DNA of 64,000 nt from Halobacterium sp. KA-4 (GCF_021028995.1 NZ_JAJJZG010000010.1:1-64000), one strand, 5' to 3'; shown: positions 8,775 to 17,785, counted from the first letter of the stretch. Notes: generated from the letters alone by a model not told the origin. Made by a program: numbers and translations.

Positions 8775-9320
8775 CTACATCGTCACTTCCGCGCGGAGCC
8801 GCTCGGTGACGTCGAAGCCGAGGTTGTCGTAAACGTGGACGGCGCGCTCGTTGTCCTCGTCGACGGTCAACACGAGCGACTCGCAGCCGTCCGCGTCGGC
8901 GTACGCGACCAGTTGTTTGAGGAGTTCCGTGCCGACCCCGCAGCCCCGGTGATCGGGGTGGACGAACACCACGAGTTCGGGGTCGCTGGCGTCGGCGGGC
9001 GCCGCGGCGACGTGCCCCCAGACACCGTCATCGCCTACCGCGAGCAGGTTCAGGCCCTCGTCCGCGAGGTCGTCCAGCCACCGTTCGGTGCGCTCGCGGG
9101 TTCTAGGTGGCAGGCCGAGCGTCGTCGTCTTCAGACTCATCGCGTCGTACATCTCGACGAGGGGCGCGCGGTCGTCGTCCGTGAACGGTCGCACGACGTA
9201 CGGCTGGCCGTCGTCGTCAAACGCGCGCGGGCACCGCGGCTGGCAGTGCACCGTCCCCTCGCAGCGCGAGTTGTCCCACGCGTCGCACGCGGGCCGCTGG
9301 TCACTGCCGTCCACGGGCAT
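8775..9320 (-). CDS. GNAT family N-acetyltransferase with Cys-rich N-terminus
   Basis: This encodes 181 residues from the ATG at 9320. The GNAT fold spans about residues 40-175; motif A, which binds acetyl-CoA pyrophosphate, reads HPDHRGCGVGTELL. The first 35 residues contain four cysteines (C-x7-C-x5-C-x3-C), which could bind zinc. The substrate is unknown. The longer open frame upstream is a chance extension. Confidence 0.85.
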   Translation of the reverse strand: MPVDGSDQRPACDAWDNSRCEGTVHCQPRCPRAFDDDGQPYVVRPFTDDDRAPLVEMYDAMSLKTTTLGLPPRTRERTERWLDDLADEGLNLLAVGDDGVWGHVAAAPADASDPELVVFVHPDHRGCGVGTELLKQLVAYADADGCESLVLTVDEDNERAVHVYDNLGFDVTERLRAEVTM

Positions 9321-9492
9321 ACTCGCTAGTAGGGTGTGAACTGCCTTCAAGGCGGAGCCGAAACTGTGGGGGTGTATAACGGGGTGTGGAGCGGCACGCG
9401 ACCCGCAGCGAGCGCGACGCGCGCACGGAAACTCCGCGTGCCGAGTCGAGGGTTCCAGAACCCTTTTGCCGGGTCGCTGTCCACGTGCGAAC

Positions 9493-9750
9493 ATGGCAGA
9501 CGTCGAAACCGAACTCCGCAAGGAACTCTTAGATGCGTTCTCGGGTGCCGACTACCCGGTGAAGAACCAGATGGGTCTCGTGCCCGCGCTCCCGAACGGC
9601 CCCTCGACGAAATTCGAGGCCGGCGGCAAGTCCTTCACCGCGATGGAACTGGCGACGAAGCTCTCCAGCCGCGCCGAGTTTCCCTACGACGACGCCGAAT
9701 CCCTCGTCGACGACGTCATTGAGGGGCTCAAGGAAGAAGGCGACCTCTGA
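9493..9750 (+). CDS. MTH865-like small protein
   Basis: This 85-residue acidic protein starts at the ATG at 9493. Its pattern (ELRKELLDAF, YPVKNQMGLVPALPNGP, then a helical C-terminus) is that of the MTH865 family, a small helical fold of unknown function common in methanogens and haloarchaea. No enzymatic motif is visible. It stands alone with spacers of 172 and 84 bases. Confidence 0.8.
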   Translation: MADVETELRKELLDAFSGADYPVKNQMGLVPALPNGPSTKFEAGGKSFTAMELATKLSSRAEFPYDDAESLVDDVIEGLKEEGDL

Positions 9751-9834
9751 ACGCGAATCGATAGCGCGACGACGCGCCGCAGTGCGATTTCTTCTTCCGA
9801 AACGACTTACGGCGTGGTCGGCGTCGGTACGGCC

Positions 9835-11136
9835 ATGACCGACTGGATTGGTGACGTGTTCACCAGCGACACGGGCTGGACGCACCTCGAGGCGCTCGTC
9901 GACGTGCGCGGCCGGATGGCTGGGTCCCCGGGCGAGCGCGAGGCCGCCGAAGCGACGCGTGATGCGCTCTCGGCCGCCTGCGGTGACGCTTCTCTGAACG
10001 AATTCGAGATTCAGGGCTGGACGCGCGGCGACAGCGCCGTCGAGACGCCCGCCGGTGACGAGGAGTGTATCGCGCTCCCGCGAAGCCGGAACGGCGACGT
10101 CTCTGGGGAATTCGTGGACCTCGGATACGGCCTCCCGAGCGACTTCGAGGAGGTGGACCTCACCGGGAAGGTCGTGATGGTGGCCTCCGACGTGCCCGGC
10201 TGGTACGACCGCTACCTCCACCGCCGCGAGAAGTACTACCACGCCGTCGAAGCGGGCGCCGCGGCGTTCGTCTACAAGAACCACGTGGAGGGCTGCCTGC
10301 CGCCGACCGGGAGCGTCGGCACCGAGGAGCAGCCGCTCGGCGAGATTCCCGCGGTCGGCGTCTCCAAGGAGGTCGGCGCGCGCCTCGCCCGGAAGTACGA
10401 CGGCGAGCGTGTGGGCGTCTCCGTGAGCGCCGAGGTCGACGACGCGACGAGTCAGAACGTCCACGCGACGCTCGGCCCGGACACCGACGAGGAACTGCTC
10501 GTGACGAGCCACGTCGACGCCCACGACATCGCCGAGGGCGCGATGGATAACGGGGCCGGTACCGCGATGGTGGTCGAACTCGCGCACGTGCTCTCCGACC
10601 GCGAGGCTGATCTCGACACGAAGGTCCGCTTCGTTTGCTTCGGCGCGGAGGAGGTCGGGCTCGTCGGGTCGGCCTACGACGCCGCGAACCGGCACCGCGA
10701 GCACGTCCGCGCCGTGTTGAATCTCGACGGCGTCGTCGCCGGTCGCACGCTGGAGTTCTACACGCACCACTTCGACGCGCTCGAGGATGCCGCCCGCGAG
10801 GTTGCCGACCGCTTCGACCACCCGATTTCGGTGACGCCCGAGATGGGGCCACACTCCGACCACTGGGAGTACGTGAAGTTCGGCGTCCCCGGCTACCACG
10901 TCACCAGCCAGACCGACGGCGAGGGCCGCGGCTGGGGGCACACGCACGCGGACACGCTCGACAAACTGGAAGTACGGACGTTCCGTGAGCAAGCCATCCT
11001 GCTCACGGAACTCGCGGTCGAACTCGCCAGCGAGGGCTTCGCCGTCGCGCACGCCAGCGAAGCCGACATCGCCGCAGCGCTCGAAGACGAGGACCTCGCC
11101 AAGGGGATGAAGATTACCGGCGACTGGCCATACTGA
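9835..11136 (+). CDS. M28 family zinc aminopeptidase
   Basis: This 433-residue protein contains an inserted PA-like domain (about 90-205) and the M28 peptidase core (about 215-410). Metal-binding positions are visible in SHVDAHDIAEGAMDNGAG and in FGAEEVGLVGS, which also supplies the catalytic glutamate; later ligands lie in LNLDG and in the GHTHADT region. No signal peptide is seen, so it is probably cytoplasmic. The ATG at 9835 is preferred over an in-frame start seven codons upstream because the leader there looks non-coding. Confidence 0.9.
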   Translation: MTDWIGDVFTSDTGWTHLEALVDVRGRMAGSPGEREAAEATRDALSAACGDASLNEFEIQGWTRGDSAVETPAGDEECIALPRSRNGDVSGEFVDLGYGLPSDFEEVDLTGKVVMVASDVPGWYDRYLHRREKYYHAVEAGAAAFVYKNHVEGCLPPTGSVGTEEQPLGEIPAVGVSKEVGARLARKYDGERVGVSVSAEVDDATSQNVHATLGPDTDEELLVTSHVDAHDIAEGAMDNGAGTAMVVELAHVLSDREADLDTKVRFVCFGAEEVGLVGSAYDAANRHREHVRAVLNLDGVVAGRTLEFYTHHFDALEDAAREVADRFDHPISVTPEMGPHSDHWEYVKFGVPGYHVTSQTDGEGRGWGHTHADTLDKLEVRTFREQAILLTELAVELASEGFAVAHASEADIAAALEDEDLAKGMKITGDWPY

Positions 11137-11217
11137 CGCCGGGAGCCCGTAGCCTTTTTGCGACTGCCGGCCCCGCGTTCCGACGATGAGCGAGACGATG
11201 CTGCGTGGGGTGTGGCG

Positions 11218-11940
11218 GTGACGCGCGTCGGCGTTCTCGGTGACGGAGCGACGGCTGCCGCCGACGTTGTGCGGGACGCCGGCGGGGAAGCCGTCGTTGG
11301 CGACGAAGCGCTCGACAGCGACGCGGACGTGGTCGCGGCGCTCGGTGAGGACGCGCTCCTCGACGTGCTCGCCACGGGGGCCGGCGCGCCCGTCCTCCCG
11401 GTGAGCGCGGGCAGCGAGTACGGCGGCGTCACTCGCGACGACCTGCCGGACGCGCTCGCCGCGCTCGCCACCGACGACTACGAAGTCGACGACCGACCGA
11501 CGCTGGCGGTCGGCGTCGGCGAGACGAGGGTACGCGCGCTCGCGGACGTAATGCTCGTGACGGACGAGCCCGCGCGCATCTCCGAGTACGCGGTCACCAC
11601 GCAGGGTCGCGACGTCGACGAGGTGCGCGCGGACGGCGTCGTCGTCGCGACGCCCGCCGGCAGCCACGGCTACGCCGCCGACGCGGGTGGACCGTTGCTG
11701 TCCGCGGACGCCGACGCGCTCGCGGTCGTCCCCGTCGCACCGTTCCGCGTCGAACGCGTCGAGTGGGTGCTCAACGCGCCCGCCTCCGTCACCGTTGTCC
11801 GAGAAGAAGCCGACGTCGCGTTGTTCGTCGACGGCCGCGACCACGGGTTCGCGGCCCCGCACGGGTCCGTCGAACTCGACTGGGGGGAGCCGTTCCCCGT
11901 AGCGGTCGTCGCGGCGTCGCGGGGCGTCGGCTTCGAGTGA
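11218..11940 (+). CDS. NAD kinase-like protein (ATP-NAD kinase family)
   Basis: This encodes about 240 residues. The C-terminal half carries the NAD-kinase pattern: ADGVVVATPAGSHGYAADAGG corresponds to the conserved T-P-x-G-S-x-x-Y loop. The N-terminal part lacks a clear GGDGT motif, reading AALGEDALLD instead, so activity is uncertain. The start is ambiguous: GTG at 11218 or 11212 fit the frame, while an ATG at 11186 in another frame reaches a stop after 11 codons. A T-rich promoter-like stretch lies at about 11152. Confidence 0.72.
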   Translation: MTRVGVLGDGATAAADVVRDAGGEAVVGDEALDSDADVVAALGEDALLDVLATGAGAPVLPVSAGSEYGGVTRDDLPDALAALATDDYEVDDRPTLAVGVGETRVRALADVMLVTDEPARISEYAVTTQGRDVDEVRADGVVVATPAGSHGYAADAGGPLLSADADALAVVPVAPFRVERVEWVLNAPASVTVVREEADVALFVDGRDHGFAAPHGSVELDWGEPFPVAVVAASRGVGFE

Positions 11941-11985
11941 GCGTATTGGAAAAGACATAATACCGCGACAGACCGACGTTCGCGC

Positions 11986-12426
11986 ATGGCAGTTCCATCG
12001 GTCACGCTCTTCGGGCCACTCGACACGGTGCTGGCGCCCTACGCCGAGTATGCCGTGTTGCTCATGGTCGTGTTGAACTTCGTCAGCCGGCGCGTCGCGC
12101 ACGCCGCCCACGAGCGGCAGGCCGAGGACGGCGCGGACGCGCTCTCGTGGCACCCGTTCCACGCCTTCACGACGTGGGGCGTCGTGCTGTTGAGCTTCTA
12201 CTACCTCACGCTGCACCACCACAGCGGAATCGTGTTGTCCGCGCTCGCCGTTGGCACGCTCCTCGCCGACTTCTTCGAATTCGAGGCGCGCAAGGTCGAA
12301 GCCCGCGAAGGCCTCGAACTGGAAGCCCCGAAGGGCGCCATCGTCGCGGCGACGATTACGCTCATGTACGCGGCCTACATCAGCGTCTTCTTCCTCGTCA
12401 AGCCGTACTGGATGCAGGTCGTCTGA
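11986..12426 (+). CDS. Four-helix membrane protein, haloarchaeal family
   Basis: This 146-residue protein has about four hydrophobic helices and several conserved-looking histidines (SWHPFHAF, YYLTLHHHSG). No known enzyme motif is visible. It sits at the edge of the bc complex locus, facing the two small membrane protein genes on the other strand. Its place there suggests a link to the respiratory complex, but this is only context. Confidence 0.72.
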   Translation: MAVPSVTLFGPLDTVLAPYAEYAVLLMVVLNFVSRRVAHAAHERQAEDGADALSWHPFHAFTTWGVVLLSFYYLTLHHHSGIVLSALAVGTLLADFFEFEARKVEAREGLELEAPKGAIVAATITLMYAAYISVFFLVKPYWMQVV

Positions 12427-12669
12427 AGCGACCCGACTCGAATTTCTCGCTGTCTCGAACGAACTGTCCAGCGACGCGGTCGCCTCGTCAGTCCCTCCAG
12501 CGACGCGACCCGCCGACGCGCGCCAGCGACGAGCACGCTCCACTACGGTCTGCTCTGTACAGCGTCGAAGAGAACACGAGGAGTGCAGTGGACGGCAGCA
12601 GCGGCACGAGCGAGGACGAACGGCGGCGACGCTACGCGGGCGGAGAAACGTCGGCGAGGAGGAGCGCGG

Positions 12670-12930
12670 TTACTCGCTGTTGACCTTCGCGTACAGCTCG
12701 CGGCCGAGCGGCACGCCCACCCAGAAGAGGAGTGCGCCGAAGATGGCCAGCCAGAACATCGACTCCAGTAGTATCAGCGCGGCTTCGCCGAGCATCGAGA
12801 GGTCGCTCGGCGGCGCGCCAGTGAGCTGGGAACCCGCGAAGCTCGGGGTCTTGTACCAGCCAGCCAGCACCATCCAGATGAGGCCCGCACCCGTCAACAG
12901 GCCGAGCCCTTTCGCGAACTCGTCAGCCAT
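12670..12930 (-). CDS. Small two-helix membrane protein at the bc locus
   Basis: This 86-residue protein has two hydrophobic helices (about 9-25 and 45-73) and a short charged tail. Its start overlaps the end of the next upstream gene (12923-13216) by 8 bases, so the two are co-translated. I do not recognise a family function. Its fixed place beside cytochrome bc genes suggests an accessory subunit. Confidence 0.72.
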   Translation of the reverse strand: MADEFAKGLGLLTGAGLIWMVLAGWYKTPSFAGSQLTGAPPSDLSMLGEAALILLESMFWLAIFGALLFWVGVPLGRELYAKVNSE

Positions 12931-13216
12931 TATCCGAAGGTTCGTCGCCGCTGTCTTTATCCTTTGCCATTCCGCTGGCGCGGAACCGCGAGGAGAACGC
13001 GTACACGAGACCGCCCGCCGCGATGAGACCGACGCCGAGCGCCGCGAACGCGACGTTCACGTCCTCGGGCGCCGCCCGTCCCGCGTTCGTCGCGGTGTCC
13101 AGCGCGACGAACCCGAGCACAACCGACACGACGGCGAACAGCGTGGAGAAGACTGTCACGGACTTGTAGAGCCGGTCGGGCACGACCACGTCGCGGCCGC
13201 GTTCGTCGTCACCCAT
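12923..13216 (-). CDS. Small two-helix membrane protein at the bc locus
   Basis: This 97-residue protein has an acidic N-terminus, two helices (about 20-40 and 55-75), and an acidic, lysine-containing tail (KDKDSGDEPSDNG). It lies 112 bases downstream of the cytochrome b C-terminal gene on the same strand and overlaps the following gene. Function is unknown; an accessory role in the bc complex is inferred from position. Confidence 0.72.
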   Translation of the reverse strand: MGDDERGRDVVVPDRLYKSVTVFSTLFAVVSVVLGFVALDTATNAGRAAPEDVNVAFAALGVGLIAAGGLVYAFSSRFRASGMAKDKDSGDEPSDNG

Positions 13217-13328
13217 CAGCTGGACGAACGGCCGGCCGATACTTCACTGTCGCGGTCGGCGAGAGCGCACCGAGAACGAGAGTGTGAGGCGGGAGAAGTG
13301 GAGAACGTCGGCTGCGGGTCGGAATCGG

Positions 13329-14093
13329 TTACTTCGGCGGCCGGAGTTTGTAGTAGCGCCGGTTGAGGTCGTACATGTACCCCTCGCGCATCGTCTTCAG
13401 GACCGCATACGCGATAGCACCCGCGATTGGCGGCACAAGGAATGTCAAGTCGAGTAGGAGATGCGAGTCGAGGGGAACGTGGGTCTTCATGGAATATACG
13501 CTGATGGTGAATGCAAAGACGACGCCCATCACGCCGACGGACGCCCAGAACGGCTGCTCGACGGGCCGGCGCGCGCTCCCCTTGTTGAGGAACGGGACGA
13601 TGGCGATGAACCCGACGACGACGAGGTTCGCGACCACGCCGTACGTCCGGTCGGCCATCAGTTTCTCCCCGCCGAGGATGGCGAGGTCGGGGTTCAGCGG
13701 ACCGAGCTTGAGCAGGCCGAACGACCAGTAGAGGTACCAGTCCGGCAGGATGATGCTCGGCGTCTGACTCGGATTCGCGGGCGCGCCGAGGTGCGGCGGG
13801 AGCGTCGACGCCAGGAAGAAAATCATCCCGACGAAGAAGCTCGTGAGCGCCAGGTTCCGGATGAGTTCGTGGGGCCAGACCGGGAACGCGAGCACGTCGC
13901 GTTCGACGTAGTCGGACTCCTCGCGTAGGTCCTGGTCCTCGCGGCGGGAACGCTCGAAGTACTCGTAGGTCAGCCGGGAGAGGCCGGTCGTGCGCTCCTT
14001 GCGTTCGCGCCACGTCGGCGTCTCGTCGTCCGGCGGAACAATGCCCGTACCGTCGGTGCGAGCCGCGTCGTCGGTGTGTTCGTCGTCTGCCAT
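13329..14093 (-). CDS. petD: Cytochrome b C-terminal (PetD-like) subunit of the bc complex
   Basis: This 254-residue protein has a charged N-terminus (about 80 residues) and then helices matching the cytochrome b C-terminal domain. The sequence LPDWYLYWSFGLLKLGP contains the PDWY-like quinol-site motif that corresponds to PEWY in mitochondrial cytochrome b. The split into two b genes resembles b6/subunit IV of b6f complexes. It lies four bases after cytochrome b. It would form the quinol oxidation site with the Rieske protein. Confidence 0.9.
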   Translation of the reverse strand: MADDEHTDDAARTDGTGIVPPDDETPTWRERKERTTGLSRLTYEYFERSRREDQDLREESDYVERDVLAFPVWPHELIRNLALTSFFVGMIFFLASTLPPHLGAPANPSQTPSIILPDWYLYWSFGLLKLGPLNPDLAILGGEKLMADRTYGVVANLVVVGFIAIVPFLNKGSARRPVEQPFWASVGVMGVVFAFTISVYSMKTHVPLDSHLLLDLTFLVPPIAGAIAYAVLKTMREGYMYDLNRRYYKLRPPK

Positions 14094-14097
14094 TGTT

Positions 14098-14910
14098 TTA
14101 GTGGGGTTCCGCGATGCCCTGCATCCAGACGAGTCCGAGGTGGATGGCGATGACCGTCGTCACCACGAACGGGAGCAGGAACACGTGGAGGATGTACATT
14201 CGCTGGAGTGTCGGCTGCCCCGGCGAGAAGCCGCCGAACACGAGCTGTGCGACCCATTCGCCGATGAGCGGTATCGAGAGGCTCATCTCGACGCCGATCT
14301 GTCCGGCCCAGAACGCGAGCTGGTCCCACGGGAGCAGGTAGCCCGTGTACCCGAAGACCATCGTGAGGCTGAGCAGGACGATGCCGATGATCCAGTTGAC
14401 TTCGCGGGGTTCCTTGTACGCGCCCGTGAAGTAGACGCGCAGCATGTGGAGGAATACCGCGGCGGTCATCACCTGTGCGGCCCACCGGTGCAGCGACCGG
14501 AGGAAGAACCCGAAGTTCAGGTCCGTCATGATGGCGGCGACCGTGCTGTACGCGACGGTCGCACCCTCGATGTCGACGGAGCCGGCGGCCGCGGACGGCG
14601 AGTAGTAGAACCCGAGCAACGCGCCGGATATCGCCGCGACGACGTACGCCAGCGTGGAGAAGAACCCCAGCGAGTACAGGGGGTACCAGTACCAGAACTT
14701 GTTGTCGAGGTTGTACTGCTCGGTGTGGCTCTTCGGCATCTGGAGGTTGACGCGGTAGTACAGCGTCTCCAGCAGTTCGAGGTAGTCGACCAGCCGCAGC
14801 CGCTTGTCGAGCCAGACGAGCGTCGCGAGGAACGTGTGCTCGATGGGCGTGAGGTCTTTCTCTTCGAGCCAGGCGTCGTGGTCGTGGTCGTCCTTGCGTT
14901 CGACGCTCAT
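14098..14910 (-). CDS. petB: Cytochrome b (PetB-like, haem-binding) subunit of the bc complex
   Basis: This 270-residue protein carries the four haem-ligating histidines: H141 and H155, and H242 and H257. The second pair is separated by 14 residues, the spacing typical of b6-type rather than mitochondrial cytochrome b. The N-terminal 60 residues are hydrophilic and acidic. It transfers electrons across the membrane between two b haems. It abuts the Rieske gene (no gap) and is followed by petD. Confidence 0.95.
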   Translation of the reverse strand: MSVERKDDHDHDAWLEEKDLTPIEHTFLATLVWLDKRLRLVDYLELLETLYYRVNLQMPKSHTEQYNLDNKFWYWYPLYSLGFFSTLAYVVAAISGALLGFYYSPSAAAGSVDIEGATVAYSTVAAIMTDLNFGFFLRSLHRWAAQVMTAAVFLHMLRVYFTGAYKEPREVNWIIGIVLLSLTMVFGYTGYLLPWDQLAFWAGQIGVEMSLSIPLIGEWVAQLVFGGFSPGQPTLQRMYILHVFLLPFVVTTVIAIHLGLVWMQGIAEPH

Positions 14911-15744
14911 CTATCCGTCCTCCGGGCGCGGGTACGCCGTGAAACTGCGCTTGACGATGCTGTACGGGTCGTAGATGGACTGGTGGCACGCACAGTAAAT
15001 CTTGTCCCCGGCGCCCTCGTAGTTCGAGGACCGGTAGCCGGGCACACAGCAGTAGTGCGTGCACTTGTTGAGGAACGCCATGAAGCCGTCCTGGGTGGCG
15101 GCCTCGAGCCACTCGCCGACTTCGCCGCTGGCTTCCTCGACGGCGTCTTCGAGGAGCGTGCTCCGGATGACCTGCACCGGAATCGAGTTGTCCGTCTCCT
15201 GGGAGCGCCACGTCACCGAGGCCGGCTTCCCGATGCCCGCCTCGCCGTACTGGTTGTCCCACGTCTCGTAGTCCTCGAAGTCGTCGACGTGGACCTGTCC
15301 GGAGCCGGGCTGCCAGTCGTAGGAACTGGAGCCGCCCGAGTACCGGAAGTAGTTGTCGCCCTCGTAGCTCGGCTGGAGGCCCTGGTAGTCCTGGATGCCG
15401 CAGTACTGGAACCAGTCGACTTCGTACGTGATGCCGCCGAGGTCCTGGCGGGCGACCTGGACGGTTTCGCCCTGCTGTTCGACTTCCTGAATTTCGGGGT
15501 AGACGCCGCGGAGGTACCCCTCGTCGTCGATTTCGATGGGGACCATCGGCATCGCACGCGGGGCCGGCCCGCCGGTGTTCTGGACGCCGAAGTACGTCGT
15601 CTGGCCGCCGCCGGTCCCCGTCTGGTTGGTGACGGCGTCGAGGCTGGCCACGCCGGCGGTACCGATGCCGGCCACGCCAGCGCTCCCGACGACGCCCTTT
15701 ACGAAGCGGCGACGTCCCGAACTCTCTGGGTACTTGTCAGACAT
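14911..15744 (-). CDS. petA: Rieske iron-sulfur protein of the bc complex
   Basis: This 277-residue protein starts with a Tat signal (GRRRFVKGVVGSAG). The [2Fe-2S] site is near the C-terminus: C228-T-H230 with C233, then C251-A-C253-H254; by family analogy C228, H230, C251 and H254 bind the cluster and C233 pairs with C253. A long insert of about 120 residues precedes the cluster domain. It accepts electrons from quinol outside the membrane and passes them on, here probably to halocyanin since no cytochrome c gene is nearby. Confidence 0.95.
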   Translation of the reverse strand: MSDKYPESSGRRRFVKGVVGSAGVAGIGTAGVASLDAVTNQTGTGGGQTTYFGVQNTGGPAPRAMPMVPIEIDDEGYLRGVYPEIQEVEQQGETVQVARQDLGGITYEVDWFQYCGIQDYQGLQPSYEGDNYFRYSGGSSSYDWQPGSGQVHVDDFEDYETWDNQYGEAGIGKPASVTWRSQETDNSIPVQVIRSTLLEDAVEEASGEVGEWLEAATQDGFMAFLNKCTHYCCVPGYRSSNYEGAGDKIYCACHQSIYDPYSIVKRSFTAYPRPEDG

Positions 15745-15746
15745 AG

Positions 15747-16133
15747 TTATTTCTCGTAGTAGGGGTAGATTGCCTTCTTGAACTGTTCGCCGACGTCACC
15801 GAACGCGGATTCGCCGTCGACCTGGTCCTCGCGGACGTAGAGGTCTTCCCACTTGCGCCGGCGCTTCTTCACGATCATCACGTCCGGCAGGAACTCCTTG
15901 CGGTAGAGGAGCAGGACGAACGAGAGGTCGATGAAGATGGCCGCGAGGAGGAACCCGAGATACATGTTCCCGACTGGGTCGACGCCCCAGCCCGTGATGA
16001 GGCCGTACGCGAACACGGCCACGAACGCGATTTCGACGAGCGTCAGCAACACGATGGCGATGGTCGCCGCCGTGCTCTCGCGGGCGGGCTCGTACCGGTG
16101 GATGTCGCCGTAGTTGGATCCTTTCGAGGACAT
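15747..16133 (-). CDS. Two-helix membrane protein in the bc operon
   Basis: This 128-residue protein has two central hydrophobic helices (about 22-45 and 55-75) and a basic-then-acidic soluble tail (KKRRRKWEDLYV). It sits between the halocyanin gene, which ends immediately before its start, and the Rieske gene, two bases after it. The tight packing makes it a likely subunit or assembly factor of the complex. No function is known to me. Confidence 0.78.
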   Translation of the reverse strand: MSSKGSNYGDIHRYEPARESTAATIAIVLLTLVEIAFVAVFAYGLITGWGVDPVGNMYLGFLLAAIFIDLSFVLLLYRKEFLPDVMIVKKRRRKWEDLYVREDQVDGESAFGDVGEQFKKAIYPYYEK

Positions 16134-16805
16134 TTATTCTTTGTTGGGTGCGCTCGCGTTCTGTGATTCGCCGTACTTGAGGACGAAGAAGGCGTAGACG
16201 AGCGACACGATCATCATGAGGATGGTCGCGATGCCCACGAAGTGTGCCTGGAACGGCACGCCCATGTGGTGGGGGTCGAGCTCGGCTTCGCCGCCTCCGC
16301 CGGGTTCCTGTCCACTCTCGTTGACGACCACGGTGCCGACCATGCCGGCACCGGCGTGGGGCGTACAGACGTACTGGTACTCCCCGGTCGGGCCGTCGAA
16401 CGTGTGCGAGTACGTGAAACCGGAGTCCTCGAGGGGTTCGTGGCCTTCCCACGATGCCTCCTCGGGGATGCTCTCCGGGACGACGTTGTGGCCGCCCGCC
16501 GCCCACTCCCACTCGACTGTCGCACCGGGTTGGATGTAGACAGTCTCGGGGTCGAAGACGAGCTGCCCGTTGGGGGCGACCGTCACCGTCTTCGTCGTCC
16601 CGGCGCCCGGGAGTCCTTCGTCCTCGCCGGAGCCGCCACCGTCCGTCGTGGCGTTCCCGGACGTGCCGTTCCCAGAGGTCGTGTTGTTTCCTTCGCCCTC
16701 CTGGACGGCGGCGGACGTGGAGGACGACCGAGCGCCGGCTGCGCCGATGGCTGCAGCGCCGCCGGCCGAACCGGTCGCAATCTTCAGAAAGTCCCGCCTC
16801 TTCAT
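16134..16805 (-). CDS. Halocyanin-type blue copper protein of the bc operon
   Basis: This 223-residue protein has a Tat signal (MKRRDFLKIATGSAGG), a Gly/Asn/Thr-rich linker (about 35-75), a plastocyanin-like domain (about 70-165), a second Gly/Glu linker and a C-terminal membrane helix (about 187-212). Copper ligands are in AGGHNVVPESI and YVCTPHAGAGM. It is likely the electron acceptor of the Rieske protein. It is the first gene of a tight operon with the DUF, petA, petB and petD. It is strikingly similar to the halocyanin at 8072-8620. Confidence 0.92.
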   Translation of the reverse strand: MKRRDFLKIATGSAGGAAAIGAAGARSSSTSAAVQEGEGNNTTSGNGTSGNATTDGGGSGEDEGLPGAGTTKTVTVAPNGQLVFDPETVYIQPGATVEWEWAAGGHNVVPESIPEEASWEGHEPLEDSGFTYSHTFDGPTGEYQYVCTPHAGAGMVGTVVVNESGQEPGGGGEAELDPHHMGVPFQAHFVGIATILMMIVSLVYAFFVLKYGESQNASAPNKE

Positions 16806-16890
16806 ACAGTCGTGAGTCAGGATGGCTCCCGCATAAACCCACCGATGGCCGCGCGGGACGAGACGCGCCGTACACCGGTTCTACCGGCGT

Positions 16891-17745
16891 TCAGGGGGCG
16901 TCGGAGTGGTCCCGCTGGCTGTCCGTTTCGGGGACGAACGACGGTCGTTCGCCGTCGCCGAGCCCCGCCGAACGCAGCCGGTTGCGGAACTCCTCGGAGC
17001 GGAAACGGTCCGACAGCCGGGCGTTGGCGACGACGACCAGCATCAGCGCGCCGAACAGCACGAAGCCGACGCCCGCGATGACGGCGATGATGGCGGAGTT
17101 CCCGAGCGGGTGGAGTTCGAGAGTTGTCCCGGCGACCGTGCAGGCGCGCGCCGTCGACCCGGTGACCGGTGGGCACCCACGCACGAGCGGGTCGTAGAGG
17201 AGCGGCGAGAGCACGAGGAGGACGCCGACGACGACCTGCGCGAGGCCGATGTACTGGAGCAGCGTCGTCCCGAGGCCGCCGCTCCCTTCGGGGACCTCCT
17301 GTGGGTTCGGGAGGCCGGCGTTTTCGGGTGCATCGGGGACGTCGTAGTCGTCCATCGAGCAGAGCGCCACGGTGGGTTTCACGTCCCGGAGGACGGTGCC
17401 GCGGCCCTCGACGGCGCCGTCGGCGTAGACGACCGCGTACCCTTCGTCGGAGTACGCGAGCACCACGGGCTCGCCGTCGATGGTGTCGCGTTCGACCACC
17501 GCGAAGACGTCGCGGGTGGCGACGCGGTGCCGGAGGTCGGCCTCCACGCGGTCGAGCAGCCGTTCGCCCGTAATCCACGTGTCGGGGTCGAAGGCGGCGT
17601 CCCACTCCTCGGCGGACAGCTCGGCCATCTCCTTCGGGCCGAACTCCTCGAAGTCGGCCTGTTCTCGGAGGTCCGCCGGTGTCTCGTCGTCGGGCTCCTC
17701 GTCCGGCGCAGGCTGGCCGCCCTCGCCGGCGTTGGAGTCAGTCAT
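16891..17745 (-). CDS. Membrane protein with acidic soluble domain, bc locus
   Basis: This encodes about 284 residues from the ATG at 17745. The first 35 residues are very acidic; residues about 35-140 form a soluble domain, and two helices follow (about 170-190 and 210-245), with a charged tail. Two cysteines between the helices (RGCPPVTGSTARACTV) would face the outside and could form a disulfide. It lies 85 bases upstream of the halocyanin gene. Function is unknown; it may help assemble the bc complex. Confidence 0.75.
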   Translation of the reverse strand: MTDSNAGEGGQPAPDEEPDDETPADLREQADFEEFGPKEMAELSAEEWDAAFDPDTWITGERLLDRVEADLRHRVATRDVFAVVERDTIDGEPVVLAYSDEGYAVVYADGAVEGRGTVLRDVKPTVALCSMDDYDVPDAPENAGLPNPQEVPEGSGGLGTTLLQYIGLAQVVVGVLLVLSPLLYDPLVRGCPPVTGSTARACTVAGTTLELHPLGNSAIIAVIAGVGFVLFGALMLVVVANARLSDRFRSEEFRNRLRSAGLGDGERPSFVPETDSQRDHSDAP

Positions 17746-17785
17746 CACCTCGAAGTTGCGCGTGAAGCGGGTAAACGCTTCCGAC

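Noticed and set aside
9529-12543. A 1004-codon open frame on the minus strand
   Set aside because: It is antisense to the M28 peptidase, NAD-kinase-like and membrane protein genes; its Arg/Val/Glu-rich composition is typical of shadow frames in GC-rich genomes.
13990-15759. A 589-codon open frame on the plus strand
   Set aside because: It lies opposite petD, petB and petA, whose haem and iron-sulfur ligands show which strand is real.
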